Notes: generated by a model not told the origin, from the sequence alone. A DNA stretch of 14,908 bases from Desulfocapsa sp. (GCA_030638765.1 DAOWDZ010000091.1:1-14908), one strand, 5' to 3'. Shown: positions 7,500-14,908, numbered from the stretch's first letter. Translations and numbers: made by a program.

Positions 7500-9347
7500 A
7501 TGTTAACGACCACAACAACACCATTACAACGATGCACTCTTTTGCTCGCAGCCTGTGTTATGCTGTTTCCCGGTACACCAGGTCATGCACAGGATATCAA
7601 AAGTAATCCGCTCAAGGATGCCTATTTTGGAGAACAGCATCTGCACACTGCTTTTTCGCTCGATGCCTATATCGGCGGTGCTCGGCTGATGCCATCTGAC
7701 GCATACCGATTTGCCAAAGGTCAGGAAGTTACTGTCAATGGTGAAAAGATCAGAATCAGCGAGCCCCTTGACTGGGCTGCAGTGACCGATCACGCCGAGT
7801 ACATCGGTGAGATGTACTCCACTATGACCAAAGGGGCACCGGGTCATGACAATGAGCAGATCAAGCAATTGCGTGCTCTTGAATCCCTTGAAGAGCGTGA
7901 GAAATGGTTCCTCGAATACGTGGTAAAAAGTAATCGTGGGACAAAGCCTCAACACCCGCCATTTTATGCTGGTCCCGAGACCGCAGTGAGTGCCTGGCAG
8001 GTAATTCTTGCCGCAGCAGAGGAACACAATGATCCGGGTAAATTCACAACCATTCCAGCCTTTGAATGGAGTGCAGCCCCCAAAGGCGGCAACCTCCATC
8101 GCAACGTCTTCTTCCGGGATACAAAAGTGCCGGAAAGGCCCATGGGCTACAGCGACATCAATCGGGAAGAAGAACTCTGGGAGTGGCTGGTAACCTTGGA
8201 GGAACAGGGGATGCAGGTCATTGCCATCCCGCATAACTCCAATGCCAGTAAAGGCATGATGTTTCCCACAACCAATTCCGCAGGCGAGCCCATCGATCTT
8301 GAATATGCAAAGATGCGTAACCGCTTTGAACCTCTTGTTGAGATGATGCAGGTCAAAGGGAACTCGGAGGTTCACAGAAAATTCTGGGCGGCAGACGAGT
8401 TTGCTGATTTTGAGAATGCTGATTCCATCGGAGACTACAGTGACCGTGATTTTGAAAAATACGGAAAGCAGAACTGGGTCCGCTGGGGGCTAACCAAGGG
8501 ACTTGCCTACCAACAATCACTGGGAGTAAATCCTTTCCAATACGGGGTTGTCGGTGGTACAGACAGCCACAACGGCACACCATCAAACGTTGCTGAAGAC
8601 AATTTCAAAGTCGGCAGTCACGGAGCTGCCGATGGCAGTGTTGAGTTAAGACGAACGGGTGAAGTCGGCGGCTGGATAATGGCCAAGGATTTGAGTCCCG
8701 GTGCCTTGACCGGTGTCTGGGCAGACAAAAACACCCGGGGAGCAATCTGGGATGCAATGAAAGCCCGTGAGACTTTTGTTACCAGTGGACCTCGCATCAG
8801 GGTACGGCTATTTGGCAGCCTCGCTAAAAGCGAAGCACCACCCACCGACCCGCAAAACCTTGTTAAACGTGGATACGCTGAAGGCGTTCCCATGGGCAGC
8901 ACCTTACACGCAAATGGTGCAATTCCTACTTTCACAGTATTTGCCATGAAAGATCCAAACGGTGCAAACCTTGATCGAATCCAGATCGTCAAAGGCTGGG
9001 TTGATGCCAATGGAGAACCGCAGGACAAAGTTTACGATGTCGCATGGTCGGGTGAACGTACACCTGATAAAGACGGAAAATTACCATCTGTTGGGAACAG
9101 TGTTGATCTGACAAAAGCCACCTACAGCAACACCATCGGAAATACGGAGTTAATGGCAAGCTGGAGCGATCCGAATTTTGATGAAAAGCAGTACGCCCTT
9201 TACTATGTCCGGGTATTGCAAATTCCAACACCTCGCTGGACCACATACGATGCCGTGCGTAACGGATTACCATTACTCAAAGACAAACCAGCAACCGTGC
9301 AGGAACGCGCCTGGACTTCACCAATCTGGTACACACCGAAAAGTTAA
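7500..9347 (+). CDS. Exported DUF3604 protein, PHP-like predicted metallohydrolase (copy B)
   Basis: Predicted periplasmic protein of 615 residues and diverged paralogue of the preceding gene. The signal peptide has a core at about 13-25 and likely cleavage at GHA-Q (30/31). Candidate ligands keep the same order as in copy A: H47 and H49 in GEQHLHT, D97-H98 in VTDHAE, E189 in FEW, H200, H245 in IPHNSN, and D355 with H357 in GGTDSHNG. One difference is EQ in place of DV just before the first histidine. Conserved blocks such as GPRIRVR, LDRIQIVKGWVDANG, IPTPRWTTYDAV and QERAWTSPIWYTPK recur in both copies. GAGGAA at 7485-7490, 9 nt before the ATG, supports the start. The prolyl isomerase gene begins 1 nt after its stop codon. 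The two copies may handle related substrates or form a pair; this is inference. Confidence 0.92.
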   Translation: MLTTTTTPLQRCTLLLAACVMLFPGTPGHAQDIKSNPLKDAYFGEQHLHTAFSLDAYIGGARLMPSDAYRFAKGQEVTVNGEKIRISEPLDWAAVTDHAEYIGEMYSTMTKGAPGHDNEQIKQLRALESLEEREKWFLEYVVKSNRGTKPQHPPFYAGPETAVSAWQVILAAAEEHNDPGKFTTIPAFEWSAAPKGGNLHRNVFFRDTKVPERPMGYSDINREEELWEWLVTLEEQGMQVIAIPHNSNASKGMMFPTTNSAGEPIDLEYAKMRNRFEPLVEMMQVKGNSEVHRKFWAADEFADFENADSIGDYSDRDFEKYGKQNWVRWGLTKGLAYQQSLGVNPFQYGVVGGTDSHNGTPSNVAEDNFKVGSHGAADGSVELRRTGEVGGWIMAKDLSPGALTGVWADKNTRGAIWDAMKARETFVTSGPRIRVRLFGSLAKSEAPPTDPQNLVKRGYAEGVPMGSTLHANGAIPTFTVFAMKDPNGANLDRIQIVKGWVDANGEPQDKVYDVAWSGERTPDKDGKLPSVGNSVDLTKATYSNTIGNTELMASWSDPNFDEKQYALYYVRVLQIPTPRWTTYDAVRNGLPLLKDKPATVQERAWTSPIWYTPKS

Positions 9348-9348
9348 T

Positions 9349-10224
9349 ATGAAAAAATTTATCTCTGAACCCCTGCTACATTTTGTGTTGATTGGCGGCC
9401 TGCTCTTTTTTATTTATGACATGAAGCAGGAGGAAATTGTAGCAGAGAATCCCACATCAATTGTTATCACCGAAGCCAATATCGACCAGCTTATAAACCA
9501 GTGGCATCGAAGGTGGCAACGCCTCCCCAGCCAGCAGGAGCTGCAAGGTCTTGTAAAAGCAAAAATTCATGAAGAAGTCCTGTATCGTGAAGCACTGGCA
9601 ATGGGGCTTGACAAGGATGATTCGGTGGTTCGCCAGCGCATGGCCAGAAAAATTGAATTTATCACCAACGATCTTGCATCCCTTGTTGAACCCACCGATT
9701 CTCAGCTGCAAAGCTATCTTAATGCTCATGTTGAAAAATTTCGTCTTCAGGGGCAGATCACTTTTTCACACATCTATCTCAGTGCAGATAAACGCGGTGA
9801 ACAGCTTCAAAGTGAGGCCAAAGAACTACTTTTGCAACTGACATCAGCCACAACAGATATTGATATTCCCGCACTTGGAGATCCTTTCATGAGTGGGCAG
9901 CTTTTTGACTCTTTGAGTGATTTTGATGTGGAACGACTTTTTGGCAATGCATTCAGCGAACAGCTTTTTACGGTGTCGACTGGCAAGTGGGTCGGACCGA
10001 TTAAATCTGGCTATGGCCTGCATCTGGTACGTATCGACGCCCGCACAAATTCTCTTCTGCCTTCCCTTGTTCAAGTACGCAACAAGGTACAGAGTGAATG
10101 GTTGCGAGAACAACAGAAAAAAGCAAACGACGCCTTTTATGCCGAACTACACAAGCGTTATCAGATCACAATAGAATTACCGAATGCTCCGTTACCAGAA
10201 GTGGATAATAAGGAAAAATCATGA
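9349..10224 (+). CDS. Membrane-anchored parvulin-type peptidyl-prolyl cis-trans isomerase
   Basis: Protein of 291 residues. An N-terminal transmembrane anchor (about 9-24, in EPLLHFVLIGGLLFFIYD) is followed by a SurA/PpiC-like periplasmic part: a helical region (about 40-130, with IHEEVLYREALAMGLDKDD) and a parvulin rotamase domain from about 135 to 230, with FSHIYLS at its start and GYGLHLVRI near its end. It should catalyse proline isomerisation and chaperone exported proteins. The ATG at 9349 follows the TAA of copy B by 1 nt. A longer in-frame opening from 9178 was rejected because it overlaps the previous gene by 170 bases and would bury the anchor. The stop overlaps the next gene's start as ATGA. 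Dedicated isomerases inside an operon often assist folding of neighbouring products, here perhaps the DUF3604 enzymes or the outer-membrane barrel. Confidence 0.92.
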   Translation: MKKFISEPLLHFVLIGGLLFFIYDMKQEEIVAENPTSIVITEANIDQLINQWHRRWQRLPSQQELQGLVKAKIHEEVLYREALAMGLDKDDSVVRQRMARKIEFITNDLASLVEPTDSQLQSYLNAHVEKFRLQGQITFSHIYLSADKRGEQLQSEAKELLLQLTSATTDIDIPALGDPFMSGQLFDSLSDFDVERLFGNAFSEQLFTVSTGKWVGPIKSGYGLHLVRIDARTNSLLPSLVQVRNKVQSEWLREQQKKANDAFYAELHKRYQITIELPNAPLPEVDNKEKS

Positions 10225-11225
10225 ACCACTGTTTCAGAAATTTCCTTATAACTGCATTTCTGCTCATTATGGTTGCCGGAAAAGCTTCGGCCGATGAAGT
10301 CCGGCCCGGATTTCTGGAACTGAAGGCCATTGATGCTGGCGTCTATAATGTGAAATGGAAGCTGCCGATGAAGGGGGATCTGGTACTGAGCCTGAAGCCT
10401 GTTTTGCCAGATGTATGCAGTGAACGTACCCCACCAAGCCGTACCATCACCGGAGATGCCATGATCAGTAGATGGTCAGTGAATTGTCCATCTGGAATTG
10501 CCGGAGAACGCATAGCTGTCTACGGTCTCGAAAACACCAGCACCGAAGTGCTTGTCAGGACAGTTCATCTGGACGGAACAACACAGATGACACGCCTGAC
10601 ACCTGACGAAACCAGCTTTGAAGTGAAAACCGAAATTTCCGATTTTGAAGTTGTTAAAGTGTACACAGGGCTTGGTGTTGAACACATCCTGCTCGGAATA
10701 GACCATCTGCTCTTTGTCTTTGCCCTTCTTCTGATAGTTAACAGTTGGCGACGCCTGCTTGGTACTATTACCGCCTTCACCCTTGCCCACAGCATTACCC
10801 TGGCTGCGGCCACACTTGGCTATGTCAATGTCCCTCAGGCTCCGGTCGAAGCAATTATTGCTTTAAGTATTTTGTTTCTGGCCACAGAAATTGTTCATGC
10901 CCAGAGGGGCAAAGTTGGAATGGCAGAGCGCTTTCCATGGCTGGTTGCCTTTATATTTGGCCTGCTGCATGGTTTTGGTTTTGCAGGTGCCTTGAGTGAA
11001 ATAGGCCTGCCGGAACAATCCATCCCGCTGGCACTGCTTTTCTTTAATGTCGGAGTTGAATCCGGACAGTTGATTTTCGTTGCTGTTGTAGTTGCCCTGG
11101 GCTGGTTGCTGCAACGGATAATAAAAAAGAATTCACTTATATGGGGAAAGGTCGCAGCAAGTTATGCCATTGGTAGTATTGCAGCTTTCTGGACCATAGA
11201 ACGAATTGTTGCATTCAGTGGATAA
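10221..11225 (+). CDS. HupE/UreJ-family membrane protein with extracytoplasmic N-terminal domain
   Basis: Inner-membrane protein of 334 residues. A signal peptide (about 8-24, cleavage near ASA-D) and an extracytoplasmic beta-rich domain (about 25-145) precede roughly six transmembrane helices (about 153-173, 178-197, 207-225, 237-258, 267-295, 310-328). The family's histidine-rich helix motifs are seen: H155 and D161-H162 in GVEHILLGIDHLLF, H190 in TLAHSITL, H250 in GLLHGFGFA, and E280 in FFNVGVE. HupE and UreJ proteins are linked to nickel uptake elsewhere, but no hydrogenase or urease gene is nearby. The longer form with an N-terminal domain may have another function, such as delivering a metal to the neighbouring predicted metallohydrolases. 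The ATGA overlap with the isomerase gene and an AAGGA site imply translational coupling. Confidence 0.9.
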   Translation: MNHCFRNFLITAFLLIMVAGKASADEVRPGFLELKAIDAGVYNVKWKLPMKGDLVLSLKPVLPDVCSERTPPSRTITGDAMISRWSVNCPSGIAGERIAVYGLENTSTEVLVRTVHLDGTTQMTRLTPDETSFEVKTEISDFEVVKVYTGLGVEHILLGIDHLLFVFALLLIVNSWRRLLGTITAFTLAHSITLAAATLGYVNVPQAPVEAIIALSILFLATEIVHAQRGKVGMAERFPWLVAFIFGLLHGFGFAGALSEIGLPEQSIPLALLFFNVGVESGQLIFVAVVVALGWLLQRIIKKNSLIWGKVAASYAIGSIAAFWTIERIVAFSG

Positions 11226-11248
11226 AACTATCAAAAGGAATCAAGATC

Positions 11249-12214
11249 ATGCAAACAATAAAAAATATTTTCTTTTTACTAGTCACATTTCTTTTTTTCA
11301 CTTCACCTCTCCAGGCGGAAGAAGGCGGTTCCGGTCATTATATGCCAGGCTCAATGGCGTCTTTCGCAGATGGGGTTCCTGCTGACCCCACTTTTACCGC
11401 CAGACTCAATTATATTAATTATGATGGCGACGTTGCAGCAGACATAAGAATACCGATATCCGGCATGAGTACACTGGAGGCCAGAGCAAAATCAAACGCC
11501 CTGGCATTAAGCTTGCTCTGGGTACCCGACTGGAATCTTGGCGAGAAGTGGAGCTACGCCATGTCTGCTACCATCCCCTGGGTTTCCATTGAGATCCTGG
11601 CGAAAGGAGTCAGCTCCATTGCAGGAAGGAGTCTGAGCAAAAACCTGACAGACAAGGTAACCGCACTAGGTGATGTTGTCCTGATGCCTTTAATGTTTAA
11701 TTACAACATTAATAAAGATCTTAACGCAAATGTTCGTCTCGCAATTTACACCCCCACAGGAAGTTATGAAGTAGGTCGCCTTGCAAATACAGGGAAAAAT
11801 TTCTGGACCGTTGAACCAACTGCAGCGCTCATATATTTCGGACAGAAAAACGGTATCGAAGCATCACTATTCTTTGGAGTTGATTTTAATACCGAAAACA
11901 AAGACACCAATTACAAGTCGGGTGCTCAGGCTCATATTGAAGGCACTCTGGCTCAACACTTCCCTCTATGGGGAGGAATTGCCGGTGGTGGAATTAGCGG
12001 TTTCTGGTATCGACAGGTTTCTGCTGACAGCGGTGCTGGAGCCACATTTGGCGACTTTGAAGCACGAGCAAACGGAATAGGCCCGGTATTATCCTATGTT
12101 TCAAAGGTATCCGGTAAAGATATTATCGCAGAACTCAAATGGCTGCATGAATTTGATACTGAAAAACGCCTTGAGGGCGACACAGCTTTTCTGAAATTAG
12201 CAGTGAAATTTTAA
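11249..12214 (+). CDS. SphA / MetA-pathway-like outer-membrane beta-barrel protein
   Basis: Protein of 321 residues. A signal peptide (core about 7-20, cleavage near LQA-E at 23) is followed by the EGGSGHYMPG opening typical of the SphA group within the 'MetA-pathway of phenol degradation' transporter family. The rest alternates amphipathic strands, for example LNYINYDGD, NVRLAIYTPTGSY, FWTVEPTAALIYF and EASLFFGVDFNTE, and ends in phenylalanine (LKLAVKF), as outer-membrane barrels do. It probably forms a channel for a hydrophobic or organic compound. AAGGAA at 11235-11240, 8 nt upstream, supports the ATG. The gene starts 23 nt after the HupE-like gene and closes the operon; a hairpin follows its stop. 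No aromatic-degradation enzyme lies in the window, so the substrate is open. Confidence 0.87.
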   Translation: MQTIKNIFFLLVTFLFFTSPLQAEEGGSGHYMPGSMASFADGVPADPTFTARLNYINYDGDVAADIRIPISGMSTLEARAKSNALALSLLWVPDWNLGEKWSYAMSATIPWVSIEILAKGVSSIAGRSLSKNLTDKVTALGDVVLMPLMFNYNINKDLNANVRLAIYTPTGSYEVGRLANTGKNFWTVEPTAALIYFGQKNGIEASLFFGVDFNTENKDTNYKSGAQAHIEGTLAQHFPLWGGIAGGGISGFWYRQVSADSGAGATFGDFEARANGIGPVLSYVSKVSGKDIIAELKWLHEFDTEKRLEGDTAFLKLAVKF

Positions 12215-12223
12215 TTATTCATC

Positions 12224-12252
12224 AAGGTCAAAAAAGGAGCGGCTTTGACCTT
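12224..12252 (+). terminator. Hairpin after the operon, probable terminator
   Basis: AAGGTCAAA (12224-12232) and TTTGACCTT (12244-12252) form a perfect 9-bp stem with an 11-nt loop, starting 10 nt after the stop of the SphA-like gene. There is no long T-tract (TGTATG follows), so intrinsic termination may be inefficient; it could instead protect the mRNA 3' end. Confidence 0.55.
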
Positions 12253-12508
12253 TGTATGATTACAAGTTCTTCAGACTACCCTGGTGTGTGGATAATCTCG
12301 TTTTAAAAAAAAGAAATATAAAAATCTTTATCAACCCTGGTAATTCATTAATATTACTGATACTATGAATACTCACATGAACGTATCATTCTCTCAGTGA
12401 TAGCGGATTATTGAGGAGTTTCTCTTAAACACTTACCCTTACTAGTGGATTCATCATCAACAATGTGACACATATTATGCCGTAGCCTTCTCCAATAAAA
12501 GTTAATTG
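12253..12508. other. Intergenic region before the solute-binding protein gene
   Basis: About 250 AT-rich bases without a supportable gene. It must hold the promoter of the downstream pair. I noted an extended -10-like element and two copies of the octamer ACCCTGGT (near 12278 and 12334), which may be chance. An 11-codon open frame starting at 12365 has no supporting evidence. Confidence 0.5.
12358..12366 (+). promoter_or_regulatory. Possible extended -10 element for the solute-binding protein gene
   Basis: TGATACTAT fits the pattern TGnTAnnnT, with only a poor -35 (TGGTAA at 12338-12343, spacer 17). It resembles the TGATACAAT candidate upstream of the PilZ gene. It would leave a 5' untranslated leader of about 150 nt, so the assignment is weak. 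Confidence 0.25.
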
Positions 12509-12515
12509 AAAGGAG
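12509..12515 (+). promoter_or_regulatory. Ribosome binding site that fixes the ATG at 12524
   Basis: AAAGGAG ends 8 nt before the ATG at 12524. An in-frame TTG at 12506 would lie upstream of this site and add six residues that contain the SD codons, so it is not preferred. Confidence 0.75.
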
Positions 12516-12523
12516 TACTGACA

Positions 12524-13273
12524 ATGAAAAACTTGATTGCTGTCTGCATCTTAATCTTAGCAAGTATTTGCCTATTGCCATTGCAAGGTCATAGCAAAAA
12601 CCTACAATTAACCCTGGCCACCGGTGAATGGCAACCATACACATCGAAAGAAATGACAAATTATGGGAAATTTACCGAAATACTTTCAGCAGTATTTGAC
12701 GAAATGGGCGTCGACCCACAATATCGTTTCTATCCTTGGCGTCGTTGTTTCCTGAATGTAAAAATGGGTGAAGTTTTTGGTGCCTTTCCGTACAGCATTA
12801 CAGAAGAGAGGCAAAAAGATGTTTTCTATTCAGAATCAGTTGTTTCTTCACAGAATTTGCTCTTTTATCGTATTGATAAATTTCCTCAAGGCGTCGTTTA
12901 TGAGCACCTTGAAGATTTAAAAACATACCGCTTAGGAGGAGTTATTGGCTATTATTATGAAGAAATGTTTAAACAGGCGAATCTAACAGTTTCATATCTT
13001 CCAACAGAAGAAAAAATGTTGCAACTCCTCTACCACAAAAGAATAGATTTTATGCCAATGAACGGGCAAGTAGGATGGCATCTCATACGAAAACAACACC
13101 CTACAGAAATCGAAAAATTTGCCACACTTTCCAATCCATTAAGCTCAGAGGGGCTTCACCTTATCATTTCCAAGAAATATCCAGATGCAGAAAAGTTACT
13201 AAAACAATTTAATGAAGCTCTGCAGATTGTTAAAAACAAACCAATTTACCAATCAATTCTCAACAGAAGATAA
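12524..13273 (+). CDS. Periplasmic solute-binding protein, family 3 (amino-acid-type)
   Basis: Protein of 249 residues: signal peptide (core about 4-20, cleavage near GHS-K at 24) followed by a single SBP_bac_3-type domain. Landmarks are LATGEWQPYTSKEM at the start of the mature part, YPWRRC (70-75; compare the frequent YPWKRA), FPYSITEERQ (88-97) and a hinge-region LGGVIGYYY (137-145). Such proteins bind amino acids or similar small polar ligands for ABC uptake or for sensing. No permease or ATPase gene is next to it, so it may be an orphan binding protein. The kinase at the left of the window carries a sensor domain of the same superfamily. The ATG is chosen on its Shine-Dalgarno. The next gene starts 31 nt downstream on the same strand. 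Confidence 0.88.
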   Translation: MKNLIAVCILILASICLLPLQGHSKNLQLTLATGEWQPYTSKEMTNYGKFTEILSAVFDEMGVDPQYRFYPWRRCFLNVKMGEVFGAFPYSITEERQKDVFYSESVVSSQNLLFYRIDKFPQGVVYEHLEDLKTYRLGGVIGYYYEEMFKQANLTVSYLPTEEKMLQLLYHKRIDFMPMNGQVGWHLIRKQHPTEIEKFATLSNPLSSEGLHLIISKKYPDAEKLLKQFNEALQIVKNKPIYQSILNRR

Positions 13274-13304
13274 TAGACACAACATTTCCAAAAAACCTCT
13301 CACC

Positions 13305-14908
13305 ATGAAAAAACTTCACAAAATAACAGGGTCAGCTTTACTGTGCAGTGTTTTTGTGGCCACTGGAGTCTACGCAAATGTCAATGACACAATGGACTCA
13401 CTGTTAGGCCCGCAAGCTTATCTGACTCATTCATCCGCACAAAACACGACGTCACGAGACAGATCTTTTCAAATGCTGGCATCCTATAATTTCTACAGGA
13501 TGACCAAATCAGCCGCAGGGGGAAACGAAACCTGCGATGAGATACTTGAAGAAGAGGGAATGGATCCTAATGATGTCGCATGGCAGGCAGAAAACCCAAG
13601 TGGTGAAATTGTTGATATTAAGGCCGAAGAAGCCTGTAAAGTCTGTATGATCGGCAGCGGTTCACCGGAATGGAAATGCACCCCCTATGACCCGTCGAAT
13701 CCAACAGACCCTACTGACCCCACTGACCCTACTGACCTTACCCCAATAACCCCGGAACGGCCCACTGCTCCAGAGAATTGCAATGGTCTCACTGATGCTT
13801 TAACAGAGAAGTGTGGCGATCCTGTTCCAATAACTCCAGAGATACCAACTGTCCCTACTATCCCCACTGTTCCGACTGAGCCCACTGACCCAACTGATCC
13901 AACCCCAATAACTCCGGAACTGCCAACTGTTCCTTCAAACCCCACTGATCCTACTGACCCAGCAACACCGGAGATCTTCGTTGAGGTAGCAAATGAAGTT
14001 GATACTAATACAACTCTCAAATTCCCAAACCTTGACAGGCAGCAGGCAATCAAGATCATTCAAACTCTCTTCCTGCCGCGTAACGTAGATGCCCAGCCGC
14101 GAGCTTTCAGCAGTTACGGTGTCAGCCTAATGCGTGCCGCGAACAATTCCGAATGCCCTGTTAGCACCACAAAATATAACGCCTGGGGAAGCCTGCTGCA
14201 CAGCCGGGATGGCGAAGGCGATGAAGATAATCTTGTCTGGAATGCCTTTGACAGTGAAAGTACAGGAATCGCCACCGGACTCTGTTTTCGACATGGCGAG
14301 GATAACCGCTGGGGACTAATGCTCCACTACGGCCAAACGGATATTGAACACGATATACCTGGAGGATATGAATCAGATAACTATGGCGCAGGCCTTTTTT
14401 ATATTTTCCAGAATCAGCACACCCGTATTAACTCCAGTGTGATCTACTCCTTCCATGATGGTGAAAATCATCGGGACTTTTTCAATATAATAAATTCATA
14501 CGGTGAAAGAGACAGTACTGCGCTTCATTTTGGGCTCGCCATTGAAGGATTGGATACAAAAAATAAAGATAAGGAATTAGTACCATTTGTCAATCTTCTC
14601 TTGAGCTACATTGACCAGGAAGCCTATGATGAAATGGGCTTCCCATTGTTCACCCTCGACTTTGCCAAACGTCAGACCTGGTGGCTAAATGCTGAAGCCG
14701 GCATGAAATGGGTAAAGCATTACCTCACTGAAGAAGAAAACACATGGGGTTTTGAGAGTGGTGCTGCCATAACTTTTCTGGCCAATATTGACGATGAAGA
14801 TCAACAATTCACCTATTACTGGGATCGGACCTTGGGGATCTCTTCCAAAGATGACAATGAATTTGGTGGCGCACTGCGTTTTGGCCTCTTCTGGAAACCA
14901 AAGGACCC
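13305..14908 (+). CDS. Secreted protein with Pro-Thr-Asp linker and autotransporter-like beta-barrel (partial, 3' end outside window)
   Basis: I translated this frame by eye from the ATG at 13305 and found 534 codons with no stop before the right edge. A signal peptide (about 8-24, cleavage after VYA) is followed by a short N-terminal region (25-128) with C77, a CKVC pair (C111, C114) and C125. Next comes a proline/threonine/aspartate-rich linker (about 129-223) containing C159 and C170. From about residue 288 (YNAWGSLLHSR) the protein alternates amphipathic strands with aromatic girdles, e.g. NRWGLMLHYGQTD, YGAGLFYIF, NSSVIYSF, STALHFGLAI, TWWLNAEAGMKW and FGGALRFGLFW, as in autotransporter beta-domains. 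I infer an outer-membrane, surface-exposed protein with a very short passenger. No good Shine-Dalgarno precedes the ATG. It may be co-transcribed with the solute-binding protein gene. Exact family not recognised. Confidence 0.82.
   Translation, partial: MKKLHKITGSALLCSVFVATGVYANVNDTMDSLLGPQAYLTHSSAQNTTSRDRSFQMLASYNFYRMTKSAAGGNETCDEILEEEGMDPNDVAWQAENPSGEIVDIKAEEACKVCMIGSGSPEWKCTPYDPSNPTDPTDPTDPTDLTPITPERPTAPENCNGLTDALTEKCGDPVPITPEIPTVPTIPTVPTEPTDPTDPTPITPELPTVPSNPTDPTDPATPEIFVEVANEVDTNTTLKFPNLDRQQAIKIIQTLFLPRNVDAQPRAFSSYGVSLMRAANNSECPVSTTKYNAWGSLLHSRDGEGDEDNLVWNAFDSESTGIATGLCFRHGEDNRWGLMLHYGQTDIEHDIPGGYESDNYGAGLFYIFQNQHTRINSSVIYSFHDGENHRDFFNIINSYGERDSTALHFGLAIEGLDTKNKDKELVPFVNLLLSYIDQEAYDEMGFPLFTLDFAKRQTWWLNAEAGMKWVKHYLTEEENTWGFESGAAITFLANIDDEDQQFTYYWDRTLGISSKDDNEFGGALRFGLFWKPKD
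13701..13973 (+). repeat. In-frame degenerate repeats encoding a Pro-Thr-Asp / PITPE linker
   Basis: The segment encodes runs of PTD (three clusters, near 13701-13737, 13878-13905 and 13941-13964) and three PITPE units with PTVP stretches between them. Third-codon positions vary (CCC/CCT/CCA, ACT/ACA, GAC/GAT), so the peptide is conserved more than the DNA. It probably forms an extended spacer at the cell surface. Confidence 0.85.

Noticed and set aside
7524..8375. Long minus-strand open frame (283 codons)
   Set aside because: It lies wholly inside DUF3604 copy B, has no recognisable domain, and the plus-strand gene is conserved with its paralogue.
9178..9348. Upstream extension of the prolyl isomerase frame
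   Set aside because: It overlaps copy B in another frame and precedes the natural ATG and membrane anchor.
13305..13376. Lipoprotein signal in the barrel protein (SALLC)
   Set aside because: The cysteine is not in a lipobox (no L-A/S-G/A-C pattern), sits within the hydrophobic core and is followed by a good AxA-like cleavage site (VYA).
13701..13973. CRISPR or tandem-repeat array
   Set aside because: The repeats are short, in frame and vary at third positions; they encode a protein linker and there are no spacers.
13685..14059. Minus-strand frame rich in Gly-Ser-Val repeats
   Set aside because: It is the reverse shadow of the PTD/PITPE linker codons. The plus strand has a signal peptide and a continuous frame into a barrel.
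182..14908. Mobile element or prophage
   Set aside because: No transposase, integrase, terminal repeats or phage genes were recognised.

Overview
The window looks like chromosomal DNA from a Gram-negative, probably aquatic, bacterium of moderate GC content. Signs of this are several Sec signal peptides, two predicted outer-membrane beta-barrel proteins, a PAS-rich hybrid histidine kinase and cyclic-di-GMP-type proteins. The kinase style (AHDFNN H-box with a C-terminal receiver) and the EAL-HDOD protein are common in Desulfobacterota, but marine gammaproteobacteria cannot be excluded. The taxonomic guess is inference only. No tRNA, rRNA, CRISPR array, transposase or integrase was recognised.

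Left part, minus strand (1-3394): a hybrid sensor kinase with a periplasmic solute-binding sensor domain, three PAS domains, a kinase core and a receiver. Its stop codon overlaps by 8 nt the start of a response regulator that runs off the left edge. Divergently transcribed on the plus strand (3750-5312) is a small cyclic-di-GMP module: a PilZ protein read from a TTG start, then an EAL-HDOD protein whose EAL domain is degenerate.

Centre, plus strand (5514-12214): a tight five-gene operon. It encodes two tandem exported DUF3604 proteins with a PHP-like set of metal-ligand candidates, a membrane-anchored parvulin-type prolyl isomerase, a HupE/UreJ-type polytopic membrane protein with conserved histidines, and a SphA/MetA-pathway-like outer-membrane protein. 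The products span inner membrane, periplasm and outer membrane. The operon reads as one envelope system of unknown substrate, perhaps uptake or processing of an organic compound with a metal-dependent periplasmic hydrolase. It is the most interesting part of the window. A hairpin just after the last gene probably ends it.

Right part, plus strand (12524-14908): a solitary periplasmic solute-binding protein without a transporter, followed after 31 nt by a secreted protein with a long Pro-Thr-Asp linker and an autotransporter-like beta-barrel. That reading frame is open to the right edge, so the gene is cut by the window.
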